Positions 14,472-23,794 of a DNA stretch of 64,000 nt are shown piece after piece. The notes under the pieces were generated by a model that was not told the origin of the DNA, searched no databases, and worked only from the letters and a program-made list of their open reading frames with translations. A program made the position numbers and the translations under genes. Origin of the DNA: Prillingera fragicola (Eukaryota; Basidiomycota; Tremellomycetes; Trichosporonales; Trichosporonaceae); NCBI GenBank assembly GCA_002335605.1, contig BEDY01000012.1:310001-374000 (forward strand). The letters run 5' to 3'. Every line of letters begins with the position of its first letter. The first letter of the stretch is position 1.

Positions 14472-16905
14472 CCCCGATAGCCAATCAGGTACGCTCCCCA
14501 AAGTATGGGTCGAGCCTGTTTGTAGACGAGCCAGCAGCGTAGCGCTCGGCGTTGTGCTGCTTAAGAATTGGAGGCTCTGTGGTGCCCCGGCACGGCTAGA
14601 TGACCGAGTTACAGAGCATTGTAGCCCCGATGGCCCCGAGGTGGGTCCGCGAGTAGACTCTGCTGGCCTTGCCGAGGCGTTGAAGGAGGGATGACACGAA
14701 TGCCTCCGCTAATAGTCATCTTGGCCTCATTGTCGTTTGGCTTGCGCTTGAAACGAGGAATGTTCTGCTACCACTGTGAATGGGCAGAGTGGGAGTGACG
14801 AACCCACCATGAGCCGATGCTATGGCATAATTGGCAGATGAGCTGACTTTAGCTGAAGAGTGGAGGATCTTGCTCGGAGTTGACCGCCTCGATTGCCCAC
14901 ACTGAGACCGCAAAGTGGTTCATCCGACTACTTTGTCATTCCTGAACAGCACTCGCACTTGCATGTCCGAACCAGCACATGTGTACATATGGGACAAAGG
15001 GGACAAAGACGCAGCTCACCACGATCGCAGCACTCACCACAGCACTCTAAGCGACCCTATTTGGTCCCCCCGGGTTAGAACCCGCACAGAACCCCGCTGA
15101 CCCGCATGCGCCGCACCACATGGCCACGCCGCTCCGACACCGAGCCCCGCAGCTCGCAGCGTGTCCACATACCTCATCAACTAAACGCCACCGACGCACC
15201 GGAGACGTTCCGACATCAGCGGCGTGTGTGCGTGACGCTGCCGTTATGTGCCACGCCGTTCCTCTTGTCGTCGTTAATCGAGGGCGGCGTGGGTGTTTTT
15301 GTGCATGCAGGTGTTTCCGAGTTCTTTCGGCAGTGGTGCGTGCCGAGCTCTTTGAGCTGTGGTGCGTGCCGTGTGCCGCGTGCCGCGGAGCGTTGTTGAC
15401 GCACGACGACAAGTTTGTCCGTCATCGAGTGCCTCCACTTTTTGTCTCCACATGCCTCATCCTGGGTGTGGGGGGCATTTCGCCTCCGCACCGCCGTACT
15501 TGTGCAGACTCTGTTCTTTCATCGTCGTGCAAGGCTGCGTTTGCGCTAGTCTTCCCAGAGTACAGCGTCGAGGTACATGCTGTTTCGTATCCAAGGGTCA
15601 GTTGTAGTGTGCAATTGAAGGCACGTTGTCGCAGAGAAGACGACAATGGAGCAGTACGGAGCATGTTCCTGGCGTGGGTGGTGCACCACACTCATCGACA
15701 CGTCCCTTGTGCCGTGGCTTCTTTTTGACAGCATAGGATGGCTTGTTCTCACGCTGATTCATTAAGTGTTGTCCATGGAGCTAGCAGAGGGTGTAATGAA
15801 TGCTGAAATGAACAAGAGGAACAGCAAGAGGTGCAGCGCGCTGCGCAGCGTAGTGGCTCTTCAGTGTACAGAGTGGGTGCTATTTTGAGCTCCATCCAAG
15901 AACTAGGCTCGATCTTGAAATGTAATCAATCAATTTGAGTAGAAGTGGCCACTTCCACCCTCGATGCTACCACTCTTCCATCCAATGGAATGCGGGGAGG
16001 GTCATGCTTACTGCACCCCCAAATGCTCATGTCCGCGCCATCCAAGCTCGTACAAGGAGCATGGGTTGTCACCCGACAGCATCGATCGAGGCACTGCGCC
16101 AGTCACATGTGGTGATAAGCAGGCTCCACTTGTACTCTTCACTGCGTCGGCAATGTCCACCACCTCTGCGCGCTTCTTTCCAAGCCAGGGATGGAAGACG
16201 GCGTTTGAAGTAGAAGAAAGATGCTTTAGCGTTTCTGGGTCTCCTGATCCTCGGCACTAAACTAAACCTGCCCTCCGTCTGCTCCCCTCTGGCCTCTTGC
16301 CGTCTGCCCACTTGCATGTTGCACCGCATCTCTCGCTGAGACCCGAAACGCATTGTTGGGTCTGTGAGAACATGCCTCCGTTCGGCGTACCTTCTGCAGA
16401 GTAAGCGCCTCTCCCTCACTCGACGCCGTCCTCGCCCCGGTGACATCTCCAGAGACACTGACGCCCACTCGCTCGACGCCCGATCACAAGCGACCACGAC
16501 GCCAGTGGTCAGTCACTGATCACTGCCGTACTCTAACTCACTACGGCTTTGCTGGACCGACCCCAAAGCCAACGTTCATGCACTGAAAGGAGTAAAAGGC
16601 AAAAGGACACGACAGGTGGAGGCAGTCCACTGCTGCCGGCACTGGGCTACGTCCTCCTCTTCTATTCATCAAAATGGCGCACCCTGTCGTCACTCGTCTT
16701 GCTCCTCCTGCACCCCTTTTTTGCTCAATTAGTGTGATTGTCATTGCTGTCAGTGTGATCGTACAGTGTTACATGTATCGTTACATTCGTGCTCTTCTCT
16801 GCTCGTTCGCTGCTGTTGTCCTGGTCGGAATGACGCCTTGTCTCTCTTTCACGCTAGTCTACGTTTGTAACATCCCTACAACTAGTAGTCTCTCACCCTG
16901 CGCTC

Positions 16906-16982
16906 CTGCTGCTGCTGCTGCTGCTCGTCCTCCTCCTCCTCCTGATCGCAGCTTCTCCTGATCGCCTGACGACGACGACGAC
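16906..16982. repeat. Trinucleotide microsatellites
   Basis: Six CTG units (16906-16923), five TCC units (16928-16942) and five GAC units (16968-16982) lie close together in the upstream region of the carbonic anhydrase gene. Confidence 0.85.
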
Positions 16983-17092
16983 AGCAGGGGCGTTGCAGAA
17001 ATGTCTATTTAAGGCAGGCCAAGACACACCAACACTGTCATCCATTCTTCTTCTCGTCGACACTGTCAACATCCCTCACCCCACTAGGACGC

Positions 17093-17100
17093 TATATAAA
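17093..17100 (+). promoter_or_regulatory. TATA element of carbonic anhydrase gene
   Basis: TATATAAA lies about 63 bp before the carbonic anhydrase ATG and is followed by a pyrimidine-rich leader, as in many fungal promoters. Confidence 0.55.
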
Positions 17101-17162
17101 CACACCCCTCCCCCTTGCCAAATCATCAACCCCTCCCCCCCTTCTCAACTCGGACACCCACA

Positions 17163-18113
17163 ATGCACTTCTCCCTCCCCCTCCTCACCCTCCTCGCCTC
17201 GGCCGTAGCCAGGCCCCATGTCTACCTCACCGAGCGCAACAACGGCGGCGGCGGCGGCGGCGGCGACAAGGGCGGCGGCAGCAACGACGTCCAAGCCCCC
17301 ACCAACCAGCACTACGCGTACCAGTCGTACTTTGACTCCAACGCTGCGCGTGCGACCATCATCAACAACGAGAACCCCCACGTCTTCGCCAAGCTTGCCC
17401 TCGGCCAGGTGAGTCTTGCGTCCCCGCGTCTTGCCCACTGAGCCAGGGCGCGACATACTTCCCTCTCTTGCCTCTCGCTAACACTCACAGGCGCCCGACC
17501 TCCTCTGGATCGGCTGCGGCGACTCGCGCGTCCCCGAGACGGTCATCCTTGCGCGTGAGCCAGGCGACGTCTTCACCCACGTGAGTCTTGCCCTCCTAGT
17601 CTTGCCTTGACCGTGGTACACCTTGGCCTTGACCTTGGCCTTCCCTTACCCACCCTTGTTTCTCTTCCCCACCCATGCCAGACTACTCGCTCGCCGCCCA
17701 TGTAATGTGCTGACGCCCAGCGTAACATCGCCGGCCAGTTCCAGCCCGACGACGCCAACGCCAACGCCGTGCTCGAGTACGCCGTGGCCGACGCGGGTGT
17801 CTCCCACGTCGCGGTCGTAGGCCACCAGAGCTGCGGCGGGTGCAAGGCCGCCATGGCCGCCAACGGTACCGACGACTCTACGCTGCTCGGCAAGTTTCTC
17901 AAGCCCCTCATCGAGCTCAAAGAGTCCATCAACGACGTTACCCTCGACAAGCTCATTGTCGCCAACGTCCAGGCTGGCGTCGACAATATCGCAAAGTCGC
18001 CCACGATGAAGACTGCTTGGGGCGCCGGCAAGAATGTCTCGATCCACGGCTGGCTGTACCACCTCGACTCGGGCAAGCTCGAGGACCTCGGCATGACCAA
18101 GACTGGCAACTAG
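17163..18113 (+). CDS. Secreted beta-class carbonic anhydrase
   Basis: Exons 17163-17408, 17491-17580 and 17721-18113, with introns of 82 and 140 nt (long for this window); 242 aa. It begins with a signal peptide ([16 protein letters not shown]) and a Gly-rich spacer, then the beta-CA core. WIGCGDSR supplies zinc ligand Cys91 and the Asp93/Arg95 dyad; [12 protein letters not shown] supplies His147 and Cys150. It interconverts CO2 and bicarbonate. Most fungal beta-CAs are cytosolic or mitochondrial. Here the N-terminal hydrophobic stretch ending in Ala-Val-Ala points to secretion, although a mitochondrial presequence is less likely but not excluded. NxT/NxS sites (for example NGTDDS and NVS) suit a secreted protein. 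Confidence 0.9.
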
Positions 18114-18655
18114 GTGACCGACCTCTGTGACCTGTGTGTACGTTGGACAGTTTATAATGAACCTTGAAAAGGAGAGTCGTTCGTTCGTAGTTGCGTAGAC
18201 TTGACGATGAAATGAATAATGTGAAGTGATCCAACTTGGGCACGAGAGCAGGGGTTCGGACTTGCAGGGCACTCGCTGGGCACTTTAGGTTGACCGAGGT
18301 TGATCTACAGCCAGCCTTAAGGCCCTGTTGAGCGACAGGTGAGAACGCTGGGCGGCATGCCGTGAGACAGTACATCATGTCTGTCCGAGATGCATGTCTC
18401 GTGGTGAGCATGCAGGTGTTGGATGGTTGTGGATGGAGGGAGAGAGAGACGAGAGAAGCAAGAGCGAGCACGTTTATCGGCCAAGTCCGGCCGGGGTTGC
18501 CCGCGCCGAACCGGGGATCACTGTAACCGACATCCCATTCTCCTCTTCTTTCTCTGTTCTCGCAGACTTCTTCTCGACCACTCGTCGCCCTTCCACGTCG
18601 CTCCTTCTACTACCGCCTCCCTTTCCCCACCTCATCCGACCCACGCCCCGACACG
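18114..18655. other. Intergenic region and promoter of histidine phosphatase gene
   Basis: The 3' flank of the carbonic anhydrase gene is followed by a pyrimidine-rich leader (about 18540-18650) before the ATG at 18656. I see no gene. Confidence 0.5.
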
Positions 18656-19297
18656 ATGACAGCCCGCGGCCTCGACCACCTCCTGGCCCTCGCCTCAGCC
18701 CACCCCCTAACGCCAACCTGCGACACCTTCTACTTTCTCCGGCACGGCCAAACGCCCAACAACGCCCTCAAGATCTTCCAAACCTACGCCGAACCCCTCT
18801 CCCCCACGGGCCAAGCCCAAGCCCGCGCCGCCGCCGACTCCCTCGCGGCCCTCTCCCCCGCAACGCGGCCGCAGAGCATCCTCGTATCCGACGCGACGCG
18901 CACGCTGCAGACCGCCCAGCCCATCGCGGCTGCGCTCCAGCTGCACCCCCAGCCCAGGCGGGCGCTCCGCGAACGCCACTTCGGGGACCTGTGGGGCACG
19001 TCGTCGGCGGACATCGACTGGGCGTGCGAGCCCGCCGGCGGGGAGACGGCGGGCGAGTTTGTAGACCGCACGAGGGGCGCGTTGGAGGATGCCCTCAATG
19101 GGGGCGAGAAGCGGCCCGTGCTCATCGTCGCGCATGGCGGGAATCTGCTCGTGCTTGCTGCGGCGCTGGGCGTGCCGTTTGACAGGCCGTTGTTGGCTAA
19201 TGCCCTGCCGCTGCGGTTTACGCGCGTCGGTGGAGTTTGGGGCGCCGAGCCGCTGCTGCCTGTGCCGGTGGACGAAGGGGCGAGTGAGTTGTCGTAG
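18656..19297 (+). CDS. Histidine phosphatase superfamily protein (phosphoglycerate-mutase-like)
   Basis: A single exon of 213 aa. FYFLRHGQTPNN (Arg29-His30-Gly31) is the phosphohistidine motif. ERHFGDLWG matches the region after the second Arg/Glu, and VLIVAHGGNLLVL carries the second catalytic His (about 160). LSPTGQAQARAAADSL matches the usual helix after the RHG loop. Members act as broad phosphatases or mutases; the substrate cannot be told from the sequence. No signal peptide, so it is probably cytosolic. Confidence 0.85.
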   Translation: MTARGLDHLLALASAHPLTPTCDTFYFLRHGQTPNNALKIFQTYAEPLSPTGQAQARAAADSLAALSPATRPQSILVSDATRTLQTAQPIAAALQLHPQPRRALRERHFGDLWGTSSADIDWACEPAGGETAGEFVDRTRGALEDALNGGEKRPVLIVAHGGNLLVLAAALGVPFDRPLLANALPLRFTRVGGVWGAEPLLPVPVDEGASELS

Positions 19298-19561
19298 CGG
19301 ATGTAGGTGTGGCATGGTTGGCTGGGCGTGCGAGACTGACCTGTTTGTTGACCCTGTCCGATTCTCTCCCAACAATCTCTCACAACTCTCTCACAACGAT
19401 CTCTCCCACCGATTGTAGCTCGTGCCGGCACACTTCCTCCCGCCGAGCACTCACTCCCTCAACTAGCTCCAACTAGCTATTCACCTGGACGCTGAATCCA
19501 GCAAAGCCGAGGGAGACCGGAACCCGCACCCCTCGCCACCACACCCTCGGTCCTCACGATC

Positions 19562-19653
19562 GGCGAGATGGCCGAGCGGTCTAAGGCGCTGTGTTAAGGT
19601 GTGCATTGCATATCCGCAGTCTTCGGACGTGGGTTCGAATCCCACTCTCGTCA
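19562..19653 (+). tRNA. tRNA-Leu (AAG), interrupted
   Basis: The acceptor stem GGCGAGA/TCTCGTC, D arm GCC...GGC, anticodon stem CTGTG/CGCAG, a short variable arm and T arm GTGGG-TTCGAAT-CCCAC all fold; the discriminator base is A. The loop reads TTAAGG then C, with anticodon AAG. A 14-nt intron (19600-19613) sits after position 37. The mature part is identical to the copy at 27668, whose intron differs in length and sequence, which confirms the intron limits. Confidence 0.93.
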
Positions 19654-19683
19654 GACGAGGATTAACTTCCTCCCAAGCCAAGC

Positions 19684-19688
19684 TTTTT
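19684..19688 (+). terminator. Pol III terminator of tRNA-Leu copy 1
   Basis: A run of five T lies about 30 bp after the tRNA 3' end. Confidence 0.7.
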
Positions 19689-19961
19689 CTTGCTCAAGAC
19701 AAAGTGGTGTGGGGAGGGTGCGAGAATGGGAGGTGCGAGGTGCGAGGGTGGTGGCGGCCAGGGTCTTTTGGTCGTGGGCAGTGGAAAGGGACTGGGCGAC
19801 GCAGGCTTTGCATGCCACGACGGCTGGATCACTGCGCATACTTGTCCTGCTCTGCGCTGCGAAGCTGCGAAAGCACATGAAGTGCGAGTGGAAAGGGTGC
19901 TTGGCCGGAACCCGTCGCAATCGGCAGGGACGCCACTACACTCCTGGGCGACGCAGCCCGG

Positions 19962-19984
19962 TTATCAGATTGAGGTTATCAGAT
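19962..19984. promoter_or_regulatory. Tandem pair of iron-type GATA sites
   Basis: TTATCAGAT occurs twice (19962-19970 and 19976-19984), each the exact reverse complement of ATCTGATAA, 14 bp apart. The pair lies about 65-90 bp beyond the stop of the minus-strand 2OG-like gene, so it is not in an obvious promoter. The match is seen; binding is inferred. Confidence 0.4.
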
Positions 19985-20050
19985 TGGGACGATTCCACTC
20001 AGACTAACGTTACACTGCATACTTACTATCGCTACACCTGCTCACCTATG

Positions 20051-21554
20051 CTACACCTGCTCAACTACCGCGCGCACCCCAGCGTCGAGCGGCGCGACTT
20101 GGACGGTATAGTCGCACAGCAAGGCCAACCTGCTCTTGACACAATCCTCACTCGCCACTTTAGCCGTGCCACTCGTGATGGTAACACCCACACACACCGT
20201 CGCCCGCGCAGCCCCCGCAGCCCGCGCAGCCCCCGCATGCAGCCTAAAGGCGGCACACTGCTTCCCAAAAGACTTCAACGAACTCCCCATCCGCATCCCC
20301 CTGACCCTAGCCTCCCACGTCGCGTCGACAGGCCCCATCCTTGCCTCCCGCACGCGGTCCGCGGCGGCCGAAGACGCACACCAGCTGACCATGTCGCTCA
20401 CCCACTCCCCGGCACTTTCCACGCGGTCCTCCGACCGAGGGGGGAAGCGGAGAAGGAGGAGGGCGAAGGCTCCGTCCTCACTCTGCTCGCCGCGGGTGTC
20501 GATAAGGCGGAGATCGACCTGTTCGCCCTTTATCAGTGCCGAGGCGTGGATTTGGCCGCCGCACACGGTCGGATGCGGGATGTGCAGCGCTTGGAGCGGG
20601 TGGGGAAAGTCTTTCCTGCGCCGCGCAGTGAAGACGTGCCAGTGCGCGACGAGGTCTTGCGGGGTGTAGGTGCTCGGAAGGCGGATGAAGCCCGCGAGGA
20701 GGGTGTGGGCTTGGGCGGCCGAGACGGCGAGGCCGAAAATGACGTCCCTGCGCTGCGGCGGGAGGGCGGGGGAGAGACGTACGCGGGGTAGGCTTGGCGG
20801 GAGGGGTTGCCGTGCGTGCAGCTCGTATTCCAGCAGCACCCGCATGCCGCTCGCGACGCTGCTGATGAGCACCTGGTCGTGCACCGGGATGAAGAGCCAG
20901 TGCACGCCGGCTGCTGGTGGGGTGAAGCGGTTCAGCCGGGTGAGGCCGTGGTGGAACTGGAAATCCCCGCCCGTGCAGGGTTCGACTGTGGGGAGGAAGA
21001 CAAGCATGGTGCCGAGGAGGGTGTGCCTGCCTAGTTGAAGTTTGCCCACAGTGTTGACCGTGTTGGGGAAAGAGTGGCTGAGGTCAGTGAGGTCACGGAG
21101 AGGAACCCACAAGTGTCGCCATGGACGGACGTCGAACTTTTCGTATGCGTACAGGCCATGGGCAAAGACGAGGGGCTCACGCGGGAGGAGGTAGAGCTGC
21201 TGCACAGTAGGCAGGATTGTCGAGATCGGGTCTGACGTGACGGTGATCAACTCGTGCCGGATTTCGCGGCACCACCGCCCAAGGTCCCGCCTCCATTTGC
21301 TAGCGACATGCAGCTCACTTGCAGCGGCTGACGAGATGGGGAGCGTGAATGCGTGACTGCTGTCAGCGTGTCAGCGGTGTTGACGTCGCTTACGTCGAAG
21401 CTTGAGGGTCGGCAACAGACTCGGCGCCAGACCGGTTCGCCGATCTATACCCCAGTGCCCAGCCCGTCATGGTCGGAAGCTCGCCGGTGTGCCAGCTTGC
21501 TTCGCAGGGGTCGCATGTGCATGAGTCGGGCGCGTAGCTGGACGGACGGGTCAT
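20051..21554 (-). CDS. Divergent 2OG-Fe(II) oxygenase-like protein (prolyl-4-hydroxylase fold)
   Basis: Exons (minus): 21554-21394 and 21359-20051 with a 34-nt intron 21360-21393; 489 aa. A second acceptor 3 nt further on is possible. The exon 2 frame has no Met at its start, so the first exon is needed to supply an ATG. The middle of the protein resembles fungal prolyl-4-hydroxylase-like domains. LGRHTLLGTMLVFLPT corresponds to the strand with the first iron ligands, CTGGDFQFHHG to the GG(E/D)L turn, and HDQVLISSVASGMRVLLEYEL to the second His and the Arg that binds 2-oxoglutarate. The second His and the Arg appear kept, but the HxD motif reads His-Thr-Leu, so iron binding and catalysis are doubtful. 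The C-terminal part is unrecognised and Ala/Arg-rich. The family call is an inference from motif spacing. Confidence 0.6.
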
Positions 21555-22522
21555 GGTGAGTGGGTTGAGTGTGCATGTTACAACTCTAACGCTGGTTAGT
21601 TTGAATGCGTCTGGGTGTGCTGTTTGGTGAAGAGTTATAGACGCAAGCGGATGGATGGACGCATGCGTTCGGCTACACTAGACTAGAAGCTCATGCAACT
21701 GGGACCGCATCCAGAAAGAAAATTGAGGCGTCTGACAGCTGCCCATCCACTGAACAACTCGCAAACGCGTTCGGTGGATGCCATAGCCCATGTTGACAGT
21801 CATGTCGAAGGATCGACATCCGTATGTTGACACCCACGACGGGGCAACTCGGAGCACCTAGCCCACGTCGCATGCCATCTTGCCGTTCCCGACGCTCCAG
21901 AAGTGGGCGAAATCGTGTACCTTTGGAGCTCCACGTTGGTAATTGAAGACGTGGATCAAATTGAACGAGGACATGAGTCATGGAGCAGACTTGAGAGCAA
22001 CGTTGTTGTACTCCATGCACCCACTCCCACCACACCCACTCCTCGGTGTTCCACAGCATACCTAGGGATATTGGGCAATTCTGGGCTCCAGACTCCACTG
22101 TATTTCAGTTTGGACCGCTCATCGCCCGCATCCATCAATGGCCGTGCCATTCTAACACCGCACAGTAACCCACAAGGTCCACCACCAAGGATCATGTGAT
22201 GCTGTCCGGTCCTTAACACGGGTTCACAGCCCGGTCTTTGCACGGCCGAGGCAAGGAATCTGGCATGCGTGGTCTAGTGGATAAGGCACTGCTATGAGCA
22301 GCAGTTCAACAGCAGTGCGGCGAACCCGTGTTATCAGAGGCACTTGACTCGTGGTTAGAGGCCGACAACCGGGTACCATCATCAATCCGGGGCACCCAAG
22401 ACACAACCGGCTACTGTCTACTGTACATACATAAGCAGCGACAATGTCTACTGACGGAACACCCCAAGCCCACTGACTGAACACTCCAACCGCATCCCCA
22501 CAGACAGCTACAAGCAGCCACA
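21555..22522. other. Intergenic region between divergent genes
   Basis: Shared upstream region of the 2OG-like gene (minus) and the alcohol dehydrogenase gene (plus). It contains an inverted repeat with a tRNA-like A box, listed separately. I see no protein gene. Confidence 0.5.
22214..22333. repeat. 12-bp inverted repeat enclosing a tRNA-like D-arm
   Basis: TAACACGGGTTC (22214-22225) is matched by its perfect reverse complement GAACCCGTGTTA (22322-22333). Between them lies TGGTCTAGTGGATAAGGC (about 22268-22285), which fits a Pol III A box and tRNA D arm, and a CTGCT...AGCAG hairpin. There is no T arm in the correct place, so this is not called a tRNA. Confidence 0.5.
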
Positions 22523-23794
22523 ATGACCGGCGAGACCATTCCCAAGACCCAGCTCGCGGCGCTCGCCCACGCCAAGGGCCAGGACACTGTCCTCGAGGAG
22601 ATTCCCGTGCCCCAGGAGAGTGAGCTCGAGCCAGGACGCTGCCTTGTCAAGATTCTCTACTCGGGTGTCTGCCACGTACGTTCTCCCCTTGGGGGTCGCT
22701 GACGCGCTCAGTCTGACCTCAGCGTCGTTGACGACGGCTGGGCCGTCAAGGCCGCCAGGCCCTGCCTGCTGGGCCACGAAGGTGCTGGCGTCCTGGTGGC
22801 CATCAATGACCCGATGTCCAAGTTCAAGGTCGGCGACAGGGGTGGGTAGATGTCTCTAGAGCGAGGCTGACGTCCAGTGGGTGTCAAGTACGTTGTCAAC
22901 TCGTGCAACCAGTGCACGTTTTGCCTCGAGGGCGACGAGGCATTGTGCCCCGAGAAGAAGGTCTCCATGTTCGACGAGCCAGGAACTTTCCAGCAGTAGT
23001 GAGTGTTTCCTTCTGCCCGCCCAGAGACGTGCTGACCCGCCAGCTGCGCCACGTACACGTCCCAGCTCACCAAGATTCCGGACAACCTCCCCCTGCAGGA
23101 GGCGGCACCCATCCTCTGTGCCGGTGTGACTGTCTGGCGAGCCCTCAAGAACTCGAGGGCACGTCCCGGTAACTGGATCGTCATCCCTGGTGCCGGGGGT
23201 GGTCTCGGCGCCCTTGCGGTGCAGTACGCCAAGTACATGGGCCTGAACGTGATTGCGATCGACACGGGCGACGCGAAGAAGCAGTTCTGCCTCGAGGTTG
23301 GTGCGCGCCACTTTATCGACTTTAAGGAGACCAAGGACCTCGTTGCCGAGTGAGTCCCAGCTTGAAACAACCACTGACACGCAGTATTCAAGCCGCGACT
23401 CCGGACGGATTCGGCCCGCATGTCGCTATCGTCACCTCGCCCCGCACCGAGGCCTACCAGGTCGCGCTCCAGTATGTGCGGCCCAAGGGCACCGTCGTCG
23501 CGGTCGGCCTCCCCTCCGACGGCGACATCATGCCCGTCCATCTCCTGGGCACGATCCTGAACAACAAGACGTTCACGTCGTCGGTCGTGGGCAGCCGCCT
23601 CGACACTATCGAGGCCCTCGACATTGTGGCCGACGGACACGTCAAGTGCCCTATCCGTGTGGAGCCGTTCAAGAACATTAACAAGGTGTACGAGCAGATG
23701 CGTGCTGGTCAGATTACCGGCCGTGTGGTCCTTGACTGTGAGTCGGGCGCGAGGTTAACGGAGCATGTGGCTGACGCGATCAGTGTTTGCCTGA
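22523..23794 (+). CDS. Zinc-dependent alcohol dehydrogenase (fungal ADH1 type)
   Basis: Six exons: 22523-22675, 22712-22841, 22878-22998, 23044-23349, 23385-23737, 23784-23794; 357 aa. The last exon encodes only four codons and restores the usual family ending VLDLFA. Catalytic zinc ligands: Cys50 in SGVCHSD, His73/Glu74 in LLGHEGAG, and the Cys in [14 protein letters not shown]. Structural zinc ligands: Cys104, 107, 110 and 118 in [30 protein letters not shown] is the NAD(P)-binding loop. The enzyme interconverts primary alcohols and aldehydes such as ethanol and acetaldehyde. No targeting peptide is evident, so it is probably cytosolic. Introns of 35-46 nt are typical for this window. Confidence 0.93.

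Larger units (their letters stand above)
14254..17162. other. Long intergenic region between divergent genes
   Basis: Nearly 3 kb between the divergently transcribed ferric reductase and carbonic anhydrase. Open frames such as the one at 15120-15728 have no recognisable domain, no convincing splice pattern and composition like the opposite frames, so I call no gene. Left part: ferric reductase promoter. Right part: microsatellites and a TATATAAA element at 17093-17100, listed separately. Confidence 0.45.
19654..20050. other. Gap between tRNA-Leu and 2OG-like gene
   Basis: It holds the tRNA trailer (conserved with the second tRNA-Leu copy), the Pol III terminator and, at the right side, two GATA sites listed separately. 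No protein gene is supportable; the long + frame running from 19601 through 20791 is mostly antisense to the 2OG-like gene. Confidence 0.5.

Noticed and set aside
15120..15728. 202-aa + frame in the long gap upstream of carbonic anhydrase
   Set aside because: Cys/Arg/His-rich translation without a domain, with similar open frames on the other strand; not enough to call a gene.
19601..20791. 396-aa + frame starting inside the tRNA-Leu gene
   Set aside because: It begins in the tRNA and then runs antisense to the 2OG-like gene.
21248..21250. TTG start for the 2OG-like gene
   Set aside because: Upstream in-frame sequence looks coding and joins through a good 34-nt intron to an ATG exon at 21554.
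22262..22340. tRNA gene suggested by TGGTCTAGTGGATAAGGC
   Set aside because: The A box and D arm are present, but there is no proper anticodon loop with T33, no T arm downstream and no matching acceptor stem. Kept only as a repeat feature.
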